DNA from: Allomuricauda sp.
GTDB lineage: Bacteria; Bacteroidota; Bacteroidia; Flavobacteriales; Flavobacteriaceae
Direction of reading: 5' to 3'
Assembly (NCBI GenBank): GCA_017795045.1
Contig: CP051244.1
Location: 3,085,964 to 3,149,963 of the forward strand
Length of the DNA: 64,000 nt
In this document: piece by piece, positions 1 through 9,484 of the stretch
Numbering within the stretch: the first letter of the stretch is position 1
How the letters are laid out: the number at the start of each line of letters is the position of its first letter
Notes under the pieces: generated by a model
The model's input: the letters and a program-made list of their open reading frames with translations, nothing else
Told to the model about the DNA's origin: nothing
Databases searched by the model: none
Position numbers and translations under genes: made by a program

Positions 1-1427
1 TTCCTGTTCAACTCACTGGAAGGGTAATTTGCCCTTCTGAACCATTGGCCAGGAAACTCCGTATCCGCACTTTCTTCTTCACTTCTGATTTCCAATCCGG
101 TGAAAACATCATCTGAAAAATCATATCTCCTGTAATCCACAAAGGTTTCTGGGTTCAAGAAATTATGGATGTACTTTTCTTTCATGATATGGCTCAACAT
201 CAGAGCGCCTTCACCCACAGCAATAGCTCCGTCCGCTATATAATCCGCTCCATCTGCTCCATACATTTCCATACTGGCGGCAATTCCGTCCATATATGCG
301 GTGTATGCCGTTGCATTGGAGCCCACACTAGTGGTAGTGCCCCCATTCGCCAAGAAAGCGGCTTCCGCCTTAATGAACAATACTTCGGCATAACTGATGA
401 GAATCAGGGGGGAATCTACGCTGGTGTAAAACCCATCCGTTCTAAAGCCTGTGTTGGCATCAGTACCATCTGGCGCCACACCGCCACCGCCACTTACGTA
501 GCCTTTGTACTCCGCTTCATCATTATTTTCGGCAAACAAGGGAAGCCTTGGGTCTATTTCCACGGTTCCCCCTAGAAAAGGGAAATACTCCCCGTTCATG
601 GAACTAACCAATTGACTTGCGATATCCTTGCTCAGGTTTCCTGTATTTCGGGCCAAAACTTCCTCGGAATACCAAGGGTTGATGTTTCTATCGTCATAAT
701 ACATGGCGAAGTTGTCCTCGTTCGAGGTAAACCCATTATCTACTGTGGCCAGTACATCATTTGGTGAAACAACCCCTTTGTTGACCAAATGCAGTTGATA
801 ACGTGCTTTTAATGAATACGCGGCCCTTAGCCATTTGTCAGTATCCCCTCCATAGATCAAATCGGAGGAACCCAAGTCGAACACAGAGGTATCCGCAGCT
901 TCCAATTTGGCAATTGCAGCATCCAACAGACTGAAAATCTGCGTGTAGATTTCCTCTTGGGTATCGAACGTTGGGAAATTGTTCGCTGGGCCATCGCCTG
1001 CTTCAGAATATGGGATATTGTCCCAAGTATCCGTAGCGATACCAATATTCGCCGCTATAAGAATGTCTGAAACGGCTTCTATATGGGTCGCTCCATTTTC
1101 CACTGCCTTTGCCTTTATCACTTCAAGATTGGGCAATATATAGAGATACACCTGACTCCAAAGTCCTGAGGCGGAGGTCTGCCCAGCAGCGCCTCCTCCC
1201 GTATTCACAAAATATTGTACGTAATTGCCAAAGGAAAGTTCGGCAGATCGTTGCCCTTCCATGGTGCTATGTATCACAGGAGCCATAAGGTCCTGCATAC
1301 GCAGCGCTTCCTCAGTGGCGGTATTGGAAGGGGTGTTCACATCGAAATAATCCTCACTGCAGCCCACAATAAACACTAGGGAGCACAGTAGAAAAACCTT
1401 ATCTATACTTATTCTTACTCTTTTCAT
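1..1427 (-). CDS. SusD/RagB-like outer-membrane lipoprotein (partial, C-terminus outside window)
   Basis: This is the nutrient-binding lipoprotein partner of the adjacent SusC transporter. The reverse-strand reading frame is open from an ATG at 1427 to the window edge, about 475 residues. The N-terminus is a lipoprotein signal (MKRVRISIDKVF, then LLCSLVFIVGC with the Cys as lipidation site), followed by SEDYFDVNTPSN, the usual start of mature SusD proteins, and a helical TPR-like SusD fold with WLRAAYSLKARYQLHL and SYAEVLFIKAEAAF blocks. An ATG two codons upstream (1433) is also possible. The gene starts only a few bases after the SusC stop, so the two are co-transcribed. Substrate cannot be told from sequence. 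The C-terminal part is missing only because the window ends. Confidence 0.9.
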   Translation of the reverse strand, partial: MKRVRISIDKVFLLCSLVFIVGCSEDYFDVNTPSNTATEEALRMQDLMAPVIHSTMEGQRSAELSFGNYVQYFVNTGGGAAGQTSASGLWSQVYLYILPNLEVIKAKAVENGATHIEAVSDILIAANIGIATDTWDNIPYSEAGDGPANNFPTFDTQEEIYTQIFSLLDAAIAKLEAADTSVFDLGSSDLIYGGDTDKWLRAAYSLKARYQLHLVNKGVVSPNDVLATVDNGFTSNEDNFAMYYDDRNINPWYSEEVLARNTGNLSKDIASQLVSSMNGEYFPFLGGTVEIDPRLPLFAENNDEAEYKGYVSGGGGVAPDGTDANTGFRTDGFYTSVDSPLILISYAEVLFIKAEAAFLANGGTTTSVGSNATAYTAYMDGIAASMEMYGADGADYIADGAIAVGEGALMLSHIMKEKYIHNFLNPETFVDYRRYDFSDDVFTGLEIRSEEESADTEFPGQWFRRANYPSSELNR

Positions 1428-1436
1428 AGTCATTTT

Positions 1437-4400
1437 TTAAAATGCAATATTTAAACCAAACGAATAGCTTTCACTCAATGGAATGTTCAATCCGGTGAAA
1501 CCATAGACATTGCTACCGGCACTGTACTGGTTTCCTTCTGGATCATACCCATCAAAAGGAGTCCAGAGCAAAACGTTATTGACACTGGCGGAAACACTAA
1601 CCTTTTCCAAGTTCAAATCCTTGATGATCTTACTTTGGATATCATAGGACAATGATACACTTCTGAGTTTCACCCATGAGGCATCCTGAACCAAAACTTC
1701 CGAAGCACGGTTGTACGCGTTGGAGTTCCTGTAGTAATTGGCATCTATCAAAGTCTCTGTTGTATTGGGAACAAATCCTCCATTTCCGTCATCCATGACA
1801 CCATCCAGCACCACATTGACATCACGCTGAAGGGTACTCTCCAATATTCCGTTTCTGATGGAATTTCTTTGGCCTGCATCGTACAAATCCCCTCCTTTCT
1901 TGTATTCCAACAAGAAATTGAAGCCAATACCTTTCCATTTGAGGTTACTTCCAATGGAAGAGATGAAATCAGGGAAAGCATTCCCTACTATTACCCTTTC
2001 GTCTGTATTGATTACTGGTAAACCATTGGCATCTATGTAACGTTCCCCGTTTTCATAGACCCATTTGTATCCGTATAGATTCCCCATTTTATCACCTTCC
2101 CTTACTTCCGAGGTAACCCCGGCAAATCCAGAGTCGGCAAAAATGATGGATTCAACATCGTCAGGAATTTCAAGTACCTCCCCTTCACTGGTAGACCAGT
2201 TCAGGATAAGTTCCCATCTAAGGTTTTGGTTCCGGATGACATCAGCGCTCAAGAGAAACTCATGTCCAAAGACTTTGTAATCCCCTGCATTTCGGAAAAT
2301 TTGGGAATATCCAGAGGAGTTGGCCACACCTACACCAAATATTTGATCTTTGACACGGGAGTTGTAATAGGCATAATCCAACCGGATACGGTTGTCCATA
2401 AACCTAAGGTCCGCACCAAACTCAGTGGATTGGTTCTTTTCGGGTACAATTTCGAAACCTCTCTGGGTACTTCTTCTATATCCACCTACACCACCAAAGG
2501 GAAAGTCTCCATCCACTACATAGTACTGTCCTGCCTGCCCAAAACCTGGGCCTTTACCTACCTCTGCCCATGAAGCTCTCAGCTTACCAAAGGTAAATAC
2601 ACTGTTCTCACCGAATAGATCGGATATATCATAGGCCAAACTTGCCGATGGATAAAAGAACGATCTGTTTTCAGCAGGCAAGGTCGAGATCCAGTCATTT
2701 CTTCCGGTCAAAGACAGGAATAATTTGTCCTTGTATCCGAATTTGAGTTCACCAAAAACACCCATAACGCGTTCTTGCACCACACTTTTATTGATAAAAA
2801 AGTTGGTGGTATTGCCTATTTCGTTCAATCCGGGAATATTCAATCCCTCTCCCCTAGCTTCAAGATAGGATCGTTTTGAATCGGACAATTGATGCCCAAC
2901 GGTCAAATCCGTTGTAAAATCATCTGACCACGACTTATTGAACGCTGCCAAAAAGTTGGATTCCAACCCGGTGAAGTTAATATTCTGTTCCAGGATAAAA
3001 CCGCCCACTTGCGAGCCTCCATCCAAATCGGGGCCCACATATCGGTTTCTGGCATCAGAGTAGTTGTCTATCTGGGCAGCATAGGTAAAGGTGACCCAAT
3101 CTTTTGGGGACCAAGTCATGGTAGTGTTCCCAATCCATCGGTTTACGTCATCCTCCAGATTACTGGTTTCCATGAGATACCTTGGGTTGTCTATAATACC
3201 AAAGGAATAATCACGCTCACTTCCATCAGGGTTCTTATAATCATTTATAGGAAAGGTCCCTGAAAAGTAGGAAAGGGCACTCATCACGGACTTATCTCCT
3301 CCATTGGCCCTCTTTCCTCCTGAATTGGAGAACGCTACCGAACCATCAATGGTGAAGTTATCCGTTACCTTATACCCCGCCTTTAACCTAAAATTGGTCT
3401 TTTTATAATCCGTATTGGGCAAAACACCTTGCTCGCTGTTGTTTCCCACGGAGAAATAATAGTTCAACCGCTCACTGGCACCACTAAGGTTCATGTTGAG
3501 CTGGGAGTTGAACCCAGTTCTAAAAATATCATACGGACTGTAGAAACGGTCATTGGACAAGTCAACAATCTCTCCTCCACCCAAATCGTAGGAATCCAGA
3601 GCATACTCGGGACCCCATGAGTAGAAAGAGGTTGCATTTTGAACCCGGTTGAAACCAGTTTCGGAGTTGGGGTCGTACAAGGTTCTTGGAGCTCCCGAAA
3701 ACCCTTCCCTGTATTTGGTCTGAAGGGGTGGAGTGGTCCTTACCGTCCTAAAAGTAGTGGAAGCGGTCAGATTAACCTTAGCCTTGCCCTGTTTTCCTTT
3801 CTTAGTGGTAATAATAATTGCACCATTGGAGGCCCGCACCCCATAAAGTGCCGTTGCCGCTGCACCCTTTAACACGTTAAAACTTTCGATATCCTCTGGG
3901 TTAAGATCCCCTGCCCTGTTCGAAAAAGCAAACTGCTCCGAACTGTTTGGCGAATTGGAACCTGCACTGGGCCTTACTTCACCCGCAAAGGTATCGTTGT
4001 TAAGGGCCAGACCGTCCACAATGATCAAAGGTTGGTTGCCCCGGGAAGGGTCAATGGAGGTTACCCCACGGATCAAGATGTCCACCCCACCACCGGAAGT
4101 TCCCGATGTACGATTGATCTGCACACCTGCAATACGCCCTTGCAAGGTTTCGATCGGGTTGGCTTGGCCAACAAGGTTAACATCTTCCGCACTTACCTTG
4201 GTAACCGAATACCCAAGGGATTTTTGCTTCTGTTCAACACCAAAAGCGGTTACCACCACTTCATCCAGTTGTGTTGAATCTTCTTCCATGACCACATTAA
4301 GCCTAGTCTGTGACCCAACGGTCACGTCTTGCGTCTGCATTCCCAAATACGAAAATTGCAGTACCTGTCCGCTTGAAGCGGTGACGGAGTAATTCCCATC

Positions 4401-4556
4401 AAAATCTGTTGTCGTGCCGTTTGTTGTTCCTTGAACAACAATGGTGACACCCGGTAGAGGTTGGCCTGATGAATCAGTTACCGTTCCTGTGATGGTCTGT
4501 CCATAGGCGGTAATCCCCATAAACAGCCCCATCAAAATGAAATAAACGTTCTTCAT
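1437..4556 (-). CDS. SusC/RagA-family TonB-dependent outer-membrane transporter
   Basis: A 1039-residue TonB-linked transporter that, with the following SusD, would import an oligomeric nutrient across the outer membrane. Visible parts: signal peptide (residues 1-19, ending ITAYG), a carboxypeptidase-D regulatory-like domain (about 21-100, ITGTVTDSSGQPLPGV and FDGNYSV), the SusC signature LDEVVVTAFG, a plug domain (about 110-250, with GRIAGVQI and NVLKGAAATALYG), and a long beta-barrel ending in an aromatic-rich strand (SFGLNIAF). There is no N-terminal STN domain, in contrast to the second SusC at 25972, so it is not expected to signal to an anti-sigma factor. Length is normal for the family. 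No regulator is adjacent inside the window. Confidence 0.96.
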   Translation of the reverse strand: MKNVYFILMGLFMGITAYGQTITGTVTDSSGQPLPGVTIVVQGTTNGTTTDFDGNYSVTASSGQVLQFSYLGMQTQDVTVGSQTRLNVVMEEDSTQLDEVVVTAFGVEQKQKSLGYSVTKVSAEDVNLVGQANPIETLQGRIAGVQINRTSGTSGGGVDILIRGVTSIDPSRGNQPLIIVDGLALNNDTFAGEVRPSAGSNSPNSSEQFAFSNRAGDLNPEDIESFNVLKGAAATALYGVRASNGAIIITTKKGKQGKAKVNLTASTTFRTVRTTPPLQTKYREGFSGAPRTLYDPNSETGFNRVQNATSFYSWGPEYALDSYDLGGGEIVDLSNDRFYSPYDIFRTGFNSQLNMNLSGASERLNYYFSVGNNSEQGVLPNTDYKKTNFRLKAGYKVTDNFTIDGSVAFSNSGGKRANGGDKSVMSALSYFSGTFPINDYKNPDGSERDYSFGIIDNPRYLMETSNLEDDVNRWIGNTTMTWSPKDWVTFTYAAQIDNYSDARNRYVGPDLDGGSQVGGFILEQNINFTGLESNFLAAFNKSWSDDFTTDLTVGHQLSDSKRSYLEARGEGLNIPGLNEIGNTTNFFINKSVVQERVMGVFGELKFGYKDKLFLSLTGRNDWISTLPAENRSFFYPSASLAYDISDLFGENSVFTFGKLRASWAEVGKGPGFGQAGQYYVVDGDFPFGGVGGYRRSTQRGFEIVPEKNQSTEFGADLRFMDNRIRLDYAYYNSRVKDQIFGVGVANSSGYSQIFRNAGDYKVFGHEFLLSADVIRNQNLRWELILNWSTSEGEVLEIPDDVESIIFADSGFAGVTSEVREGDKMGNLYGYKWVYENGERYIDANGLPVINTDERVIVGNAFPDFISSIGSNLKWKGIGFNFLLEYKKGGDLYDAGQRNSIRNGILESTLQRDVNVVLDGVMDDGNGGFVPNTTETLIDANYYRNSNAYNRASEVLVQDASWVKLRSVSLSYDIQSKIIKDLNLEKVSVSASVNNVLLWTPFDGYDPEGNQYSAGSNVYGFTGLNIPLSESYSFGLNIAF

Positions 4557-4844
4557 TCTTTAGTTTTTGTTATTTAATGATGAATATTGACAAAAAAATT
4601 TAATAATCAAACAATAACTTAAAAAAATGTTGTATTTGTAAAAATATTGAGGTAAGAGTGTGCAATATTCAAAAAAATCATGGAACCGCAACTTTTTTCC
4701 AATTTTTTATTTCTCCCATACATTCAACATCAAAAACTCCTTGGATTGAAATACTGTTAATTTTTTACTGCTCTTTTTGTGGATTTTTCAGTTTTTATCG
4801 TATCTTATTAAGGCTTAACAATCATTAACTTAAACACACCGATC
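4557..4844. other. AT-rich divergent intergenic region
   Basis: This 288 bp gap separates the SusC gene (-) from the small secreted-protein gene (+). It is very AT-rich with many A and T runs. I looked for TAnnTTTG promoter boxes in both directions and found no convincing full match; a TTTG about 21 bp before TATCTTAT near 4770-4805 could serve the + gene but is weak. Confidence 0.4.
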
Positions 4845-5294
4845 ATGAAAAAAATACTTGGATTGGTTTTATTGGTGTTGGTTTTTATTTCCGCAGCATG
4901 GCTCACACCGCCAAAACCTGAAACAATGCATTCCATTGAGGGAACATGGGAATTAAAGAGTTTTTACAGCTACGATGATGGAGTAAACATTTCGGACACG
5001 GTACCCAAAGCAGATGGATACCGACAGGTAAAAATGTATTATAACGGCAGGGTCATGTGGTCTCGTTATGTGCCACAGGATACTGTGGAATGGTTTGGGT
5101 ATGGTCGATATAAGATTACGCCCGATTCTTTGATCGAAACCTTGGAATATGCCTCTTCCTCCATGATGAGTGCCTTGGATACCTTACGGGTATTCCGCTT
5201 TGAGCTTAATATCACAGAGGATACCTATAGCCAAATAAGCTTTGATGAAGAAGGAAACAGGACCTTCTCCGAAAACTACATCCGAATTGATTGA
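4845..5294 (+). CDS. small exported protein, lipocalin-like
   Basis: A 149-residue protein of unassigned function. It has an N-terminal hydrophobic signal (MKKILGLVLLVLVFISAAW) followed by HSIEGTWELKSFYSY, a pattern typical of small lipocalin-like proteins of Bacteroidota in which the first strand reads xGTWxL. The rest is predicted beta-rich (YRQVKMYYNGRVMWSRY, YGRYKITPDSLIETLEY). There is no lipobox Cys, so it is probably periplasmic or membrane-anchored by the signal. It stands alone between divergent SusC and convergent trxB, and a strong hairpin terminator follows the stop codon by about 25 bp. Role unknown. Confidence 0.75.
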   Translation: MKKILGLVLLVLVFISAAWLTPPKPETMHSIEGTWELKSFYSYDDGVNISDTVPKADGYRQVKMYYNGRVMWSRYVPQDTVEWFGYGRYKITPDSLIETLEYASSSMMSALDTLRVFRFELNITEDTYSQISFDEEGNRTFSENYIRID

Positions 5295-5312
5295 TTAAAT
5301 CAAGGTTGCACT

Positions 5313-5346
5313 AAAAAAGGCACTGGAAATTCCAGTGCCTTTTTTA
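5313..5346. terminator. bidirectional intrinsic terminator
   Basis: The stem GGCACTGG / CCAGTGCC (5319-5326 with 5332-5339) encloses a short AAATT loop and is flanked by an A run on the left and a T run on the right. It therefore works in both directions and sits between the convergent ends of the small secreted-protein gene (stop 5294) and trxB (stop 5370). Confidence 0.9.
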
Positions 5347-5369
5347 ATTTCATGAAATATCTTTCAAGC

Positions 5370-6338
5370 TTAGGATACCAAGGTCTCCTTGCTTTCCACA
5401 GTGGCCAAATAGCGCTCTGCATCCAAGGCAGCCATACAACCTGTTCCTGCAGCGGTTATAGCTTGTCTGTATATTTTATCTTGGGCATCGCCACTGGCAA
5501 AAACACCTGGTTTGCTGGTCTTGGTGGATTTGGGTTCGGTAATCAGATACCCTGTTTCATCCATTTCCAGTTGTCCTTTAAAAATATCGGTATTGGGCTT
5601 GTGTCCAATTGCGATGAAAAGTCCCGTGATGGCAATTTCTTCTTTTTCCCCTGTTTGGTTGTTTACCATTCTAAGGCCTTCCACCACTTGGTCCCCAATT
5701 ACTTCATCAACTTCGGTATTGTACCGAACCTCTATATTTTCAAGACTGTTCACCCTGTGTTGCATAGCCTTTGAGGCCCTCATTTCGTCTTTACGGACGA
5801 GCATGGTGACCTTTTTGCAGATATTGGCAAGGTATGATGCTTCTTCGGCAGCAGTATCCCCACCACCTACAATGGCCACTTCCTGACCTTTGTAAAAGAA
5901 TCCATCACAAACGGCGCAGGCTGATACTCCACCACCCCTTAAACGTTGCTCGCTGGGGATGTTCAAGTATTTTGCAGACGCTCCTGTTGAAATGATAATG
6001 GTCTCGGCTTCCACAATTTTGGAATCATCCACGGTAACTTTGTGGATTCCTCCCACCTCATCGCTTAAATCCACCGCAGTGATCATTCCTATCCGCACCT
6101 CGGTGCCAAATCGTTCCGCTTGCTGTTGCAATTGCATCATCATGGTGGGTCCGTCTATCCCTTCGGGATATCCAGGGAAATTATCCACCTCTGTTGTAGT
6201 GGTCAATTGCCCACCAGGTTCCATTCCAGTGTACAGTACAGGTTTCAAATCGGCCCTAGCAGCGTAGATTGCAGCCGTGTACCCCGCAGGTCCCGAACCA
6301 ACAATCAATGTTTTTACTCTTTCCAGTTGTTCTGACAT
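5370..6338 (-). CDS. trxB: thioredoxin reductase
   Basis: NADPH-dependent flavoenzyme of 322 residues that reduces thioredoxin in the cytoplasm. Seen: FAD-binding GSGPAGYTAAIYAARA near residues 14-29, redox-active CAVC at 141-144 followed by DGFFYKGQ, NADP-binding GGGDTAAEEA, and the C-terminal FAD motif GVFASGDAQD. The frame is also open from a TTG at 6356, but the ATG at 6338 is preferred because a GAGGAAG Shine-Dalgarno lies about 10 bases upstream and a good promoter (6369-6401) leaves only a short leader. Length fits bacterial low-molecular-weight TrxB. Monocistronic. Confidence 0.97.
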   Translation of the reverse strand: MSEQLERVKTLIVGSGPAGYTAAIYAARADLKPVLYTGMEPGGQLTTTTEVDNFPGYPEGIDGPTMMMQLQQQAERFGTEVRIGMITAVDLSDEVGGIHKVTVDDSKIVEAETIIISTGASAKYLNIPSEQRLRGGGVSACAVCDGFFYKGQEVAIVGGGDTAAEEASYLANICKKVTMLVRKDEMRASKAMQHRVNSLENIEVRYNTEVDEVIGDQVVEGLRMVNNQTGEKEEIAITGLFIAIGHKPNTDIFKGQLEMDETGYLITEPKSTKTSKPGVFASGDAQDKIYRQAITAAGTGCMAALDAERYLATVESKETLVS

Positions 6339-6368
6339 AACAAAAATCTTCCTCAATATTCTATCCTA

Positions 6369-6401
6369 CAAAAGTAGGTTTTTTGTACAGAAACTTACAA
6401 A
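6369..6401 (-). promoter_or_regulatory. Bacteroidota-type promoter of trxB
   Basis: Reverse strand carries TTTG (6398-6401), a 21 bp spacer and TACTTTTG (6369-6376), matching the -33 TTTG / -7 TAnnTTTG consensus of Bacteroidota. Transcription would start near 6362, about 24 bases before the trxB ATG. Confidence 0.6.
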
Positions 6402-6899
6402 GCAGGATTGGGCATTCCTCTTTGGATTTATTAAAAAGATGTGAACATTTATCATCAGGGGCATCAACCATCATCATGAACATGTATAAATAGAAAAGAG
6501 CCGTTGGGAGCGGCTCTTCCTTTTTATAAGTAGACTCAGTTCATGAAAAAACAATTTTGTCTGGCTTTTCAAAAACCGTTACAACCAAGGGGCTCAACCT
6601 CAAAAACCCCCTGGCGCAACGGAAACCTCTTTAGAACTAGAACTTAGGTAAAGAACACTATGAGTACCCTACAATTACCCCATCCTATTTTAGGAGGTTT
6701 GTACTTTTAACCTTAAAGCACCTTGTTTTGACTGGGGTAAACTTACAGCGAATCGTTTTTTAAAATAGGGGTAAACTAACCAATGGCCCTTTTGCGTTCA
6801 CGAATGGCCCTTTTGAATTCATATTTTTAAAATGACTTCTCCAAAACCGTGTATGGGGAAAGAAAATTCCTGCGAAAAATAATTTCCAATTGGAATTCT
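6402..6899. other. long gene-free region with hairpin and inverted/direct repeats
   Basis: Roughly 500 bp without a plausible gene between trxB and the rimK fusion. It holds a strong hairpin (6496-6518), an imperfect inverted repeat (TTACCCC..CTATTTTA at 6675-6692 against TAAAATAGGGGTAA at 6761-6774), a GGGGTAAACT direct repeat (6734-6743, 6768-6777), a duplicated AATGGCCCTTTTG (6782-6794, 6803-6815), and a weak hairpin with a T run at 6875-6898 just after rimK. It may be a long 3' untranslated region or contain a small RNA or a decayed mobile fragment; see findings. Confidence 0.5.
6496..6525. terminator. hairpin with flanking A/T runs
   Basis: AAGAGCCG (6496-6503) pairs with CGGCTCTT (6511-6518) around a 7-base loop. 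T-rich tracts flank it in both directions (CCTTTTTAT on +, TTTTCTATTT on -). No + strand gene precedes it closely, so it more likely ends leftward transcripts from the rimK side. Confidence 0.6.
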
Positions 6900-8270
6900 T
6901 TATCTGGAATATTTCAGCTTTTTCTCAATGGTCTCTATCATCACGTTGGCAATATCCATTCCTGTGGCGTTCTCTATGCCCTCCAAACCGGGGGAAGAAT
7001 TCACCTCCAGGAGTAATGGCCCTCTATTGGAACGGATAATGTCCACTCCGGCCACATCCAAGTTGAGTACCTTGGCGGATTTAATGGCCAACTTTCGTTC
7101 TTCCGGGGTTATTTTCACCAAAGAGGCGGCCCCACCTTGGTGGATATTGGCCCTGAACTCCCCTTTTTGTGCCTGGCGTTGCATGGAGGCCACTACTTTT
7201 CCATTCACCACAAAGCAGCGAATATCCTGACCATTGGCTTCCTTGATGAATTCTTGTACCAAAATGTTGGTCTGCACACTTTTAAAGGCATTGATGACAC
7301 TTTCGGCCGCTTTGTTGGTCTCTGCCAATACCACGCCTTTGCCCTGTGTACTCTCCAAAAGCTTTATGATCAATGGGGAACCGTTCACCATTCGGATAAG
7401 GTCCTTGGTATCCATGGGGGATTTGGCAAAACCGGTAATGGGGATATGGATGTCGTTCTTAGAGAACAATTGCGAGGCAAACAACTTATCCCTGGACTTG
7501 CTAATGGAGTCAGCAGAATTGAGACAGTACACCCCAAGGGTATCAAACTGCCGTAACAGGGCGCACCCATAAAAGGTAACGGATGGTTTTATCCGTGGAA
7601 TCACCGCATCAAACTTATCCAAAATGTTCCCACCCCGGTACCGAATCTCGGGAGAGCCGGCATCCAGTTTCATGTACACATTTTCCACGTTCAGAAAAAC
7701 CACTTTATGTCCCCGTAACTCTCCCGCCTCAACAATTCTCTTATTGCTGTACAGTTCTGGGTTGCTGGCCAAAAGGCCCAAGGTCAATCCCGACTTTTCG
7801 GTCATGAAAGGCCTGTATTTTTTGGTAATTTCGTCTTGGGGAACATCACCCTGACAAAAACTTTTCGAGGGGTCTACCAAAAAACGTCCATTAAGGGCTT
7901 CACGTCCCAAGAGCATCCGATACTCCATGGTATCCCTATTGGCAAGGGTCAGCTCTATTTCAAATGTTTCGTCACCAATGGTGACCGGGGTCTTGATCAC
8001 TGGGCGCTCCTCGGAAATACCTTGGGAACTCTTTACGCTCCTAATATCGTACAACTTTGCTTGGCAAAGGATGGAAATACTACGGTTATCCTGCAATGGG
8101 TTTACTTCAAATCGTACCCAGTCTTCCAATCCCTTTGAAAAAATCTTGATTTTATTGGCCTGAATCGAAGAGGTCTTCGCCCCTGAATCCACCCGTGCCT
8201 TGATGGCCGGAATTCCCATTTCCTCCAAACGGCACCATTCCTCGCTGCCCAATATTTTTGCTATGTCCAA
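6900..8270 (-). CDS. rimK: fused RimB-like retropepsin / RimK ATP-grasp ligase
   Basis: A 456-residue two-domain protein. Residues 1-140 match the ATP-dependent zinc protease / RimB family (retropepsin fold): [24 protein letters not shown], with the aspartic D-S-G at 28-30. From about residue 160 it is a RimK-type ATP-grasp amino-acid ligase: [19 protein letters not shown], a glycine loop [11 protein letters not shown] and the metal-binding [14 protein letters not shown]. In gamma-proteobacteria RimK adds glutamates to ribosomal protein S6 and RimB, a separate protein, trims them. A fusion suggests coupled writing and editing of an alpha-linked poly-Glu tail, but the acceptor in this organism is unknown. 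Last gene of the leftward run; 12 bp after the RMD1/YagE gene. Confidence 0.9.
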   Translation of the reverse strand: MDIAKILGSEEWCRLEEMGIPAIKARVDSGAKTSSIQANKIKIFSKGLEDWVRFEVNPLQDNRSISILCQAKLYDIRSVKSSQGISEERPVIKTPVTIGDETFEIELTLANRDTMEYRMLLGREALNGRFLVDPSKSFCQGDVPQDEITKKYRPFMTEKSGLTLGLLASNPELYSNKRIVEAGELRGHKVVFLNVENVYMKLDAGSPEIRYRGGNILDKFDAVIPRIKPSVTFYGCALLRQFDTLGVYCLNSADSISKSRDKLFASQLFSKNDIHIPITGFAKSPMDTKDLIRMVNGSPLIIKLLESTQGKGVVLAETNKAAESVINAFKSVQTNILVQEFIKEANGQDIRCFVVNGKVVASMQRQAQKGEFRANIHQGGAASLVKITPEERKLAIKSAKVLNLDVAGVDIIRSNRGPLLLEVNSSPGLEGIENATGMDIANVMIETIEKKLKYSR

Positions 8271-8282
8271 AATAAATTATGA

Positions 8283-9068
8283 TTAATTGATCAATCGCAT
8301 AATGAACAGGTCCATGACCTCTACCAGAATCAAAATGATGATGATCCATTCCAGTCTACTGCTTTCCCTATGGTCCATTATGTCCTTGAAAAGACTTAAA
8401 TTTTCCTTTATGATGTATCCTTGTTCCTTTATGGTTCTGTATCTTTCCTTAAGATCAAAGGTCTGTTTTAAATTTTTGTCCAATCGGTCCAATGCCTCAT
8501 CTTCCCAAGCCACTTCATGGGAATCAAAAATATAGAGGTTCTCGGATATCTGGTTGTTGATGTTCAGCACCCTGCCGATATGTTTTTTCAGTTTCTTTCC
8601 GCCCAGGTCCAACTTCCCAAACCGTTCCAGATAGGTCGTATGGGCCCGCGTCTCTTTCATGATTTGTTCTGAAAGTCCGGCAAAGTAATCCAAGGCCACG
8701 GATTGTGAAAGATGGAGTAAGGTAAGACGCATGGCCTCCTTATTGGATTTTGGCAAAATCACCTTACTGTTGCCTACTTTGGGCTGAAAATCCTCCGATT
8801 CAAGTTGTACTTCAATCTCTTCCGTAAGCTCCGGGGAACGCCATTCCAGGCAAAAAGGTTTGATCATTTCCGAAATGTGGTTTATTCCATTCCAATCATA
8901 CCCAAAGAACGATACAATTCCGTACTTGAATATGTACAAATACCCTACTGCATCGGAATAGAACAGCTCATCACGGTCCCCGAACAGAAGCTCCCCCTTG
9001 ATGGCCTGCCTACAACTGGAAATATCTATGCTTGCGGCCAAATGTACCGCTATAGCTTTTGTATCCAT
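8283..9068 (-). CDS. RMD1/YagE family (DUF155) membrane protein
   Basis: A 261-residue protein of the RMD1/SIF2/YagE family, recognised from the KYGIVSFFGYDWNGI block near residues 48-63, the LTLLHLSQSVALDYFAGLSEQI helix and the C-terminal IKENLSLFKDIMDHRESSRLEWIIIILILVEV, which ends in one transmembrane helix. Family members include a yeast mitochondrial inner-membrane protein of poorly known function; bacterial members are uncharacterised. The topology predicts a cytoplasmic domain tethered by its C-terminus. It lies 2 bp after the VOC gene and 12 bp before rimK, so it is co-transcribed. Function not assigned. Confidence 0.85.
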   Translation of the reverse strand: MDTKAIAVHLAASIDISSCRQAIKGELLFGDRDELFYSDAVGYLYIFKYGIVSFFGYDWNGINHISEMIKPFCLEWRSPELTEEIEVQLESEDFQPKVGNSKVILPKSNKEAMRLTLLHLSQSVALDYFAGLSEQIMKETRAHTTYLERFGKLDLGGKKLKKHIGRVLNINNQISENLYIFDSHEVAWEDEALDRLDKNLKQTFDLKERYRTIKEQGYIIKENLSLFKDIMDHRESSRLEWIIIILILVEVMDLFIMRLIN

Positions 9069-9070
9069 TT

Positions 9071-9484
9071 TTACAGCGCGAAAATCTCGCTGGGGTCCTT
9101 AAAACTTTTGAACTCCACCATATAGCCATTAGGGTCTTGCACAAAAAAGGAAAGGTGTTCTCCCGTTTTGCTTTGCATGAAGGTAGCTTCGGTGGTGATT
9201 TCCAAATCCATCTGGAACAATCTCGAGTATAGCTCGCCCCACACATCCACGGGCACAATGACCCCAAAATGGAACGAAGGCAAGATATAATCCTCCAAGC
9301 GGTAGTTTTTAAAATCGAAATTAAAACTGCCCGACTCGGTAAAGGTCAGCTGATGGCCAAAAAGGTCAACATCCAACCATTTTTCAGTCTGCCTTCCAAA
9401 ATTGGCCTTCACCACATCTTGGTAAAAAGCCTTGGTCTCCGCTATGTTCTTACATGGCAAGGCGAGATGAAACTTGATTTCCAT
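9071..9484 (-). CDS. VOC (glyoxalase/bleomycin-resistance) superfamily protein
   Basis: A 137-residue protein starting MEIKFHLALPCKNIAETKAF, which is the characteristic first beta-alpha unit of single VOC domains, followed by FYQDVVKANFGRQ, HFGVIVPVDVWGELYSRL and FVQDPNGYMVEFKSF at the C-terminus. Metal-ligand positions typical of the fold (early His, mid His, late Glu) are present. Substrate unknown. The frame stays open further upstream to 9604, but that part is inside the Nudix gene and lacks VOC character, so the ATG at 9484 is used. It overlaps the upstream Nudix gene by 35 bp, indicating translational coupling. Confidence 0.85.
   Translation of the reverse strand: MEIKFHLALPCKNIAETKAFYQDVVKANFGRQTEKWLDVDLFGHQLTFTESGSFNFDFKNYRLEDYILPSFHFGVIVPVDVWGELYSRLFQMDLEITTEATFMQSKTGEHLSFFVQDPNGYMVEFKSFKDPSEIFAL

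Noticed and set aside
165..575. 136-codon + strand frame inside the SusD region
   Set aside because: The reverse strand reads a normal SusD lipoprotein across the whole segment; the + frame is a shadow.
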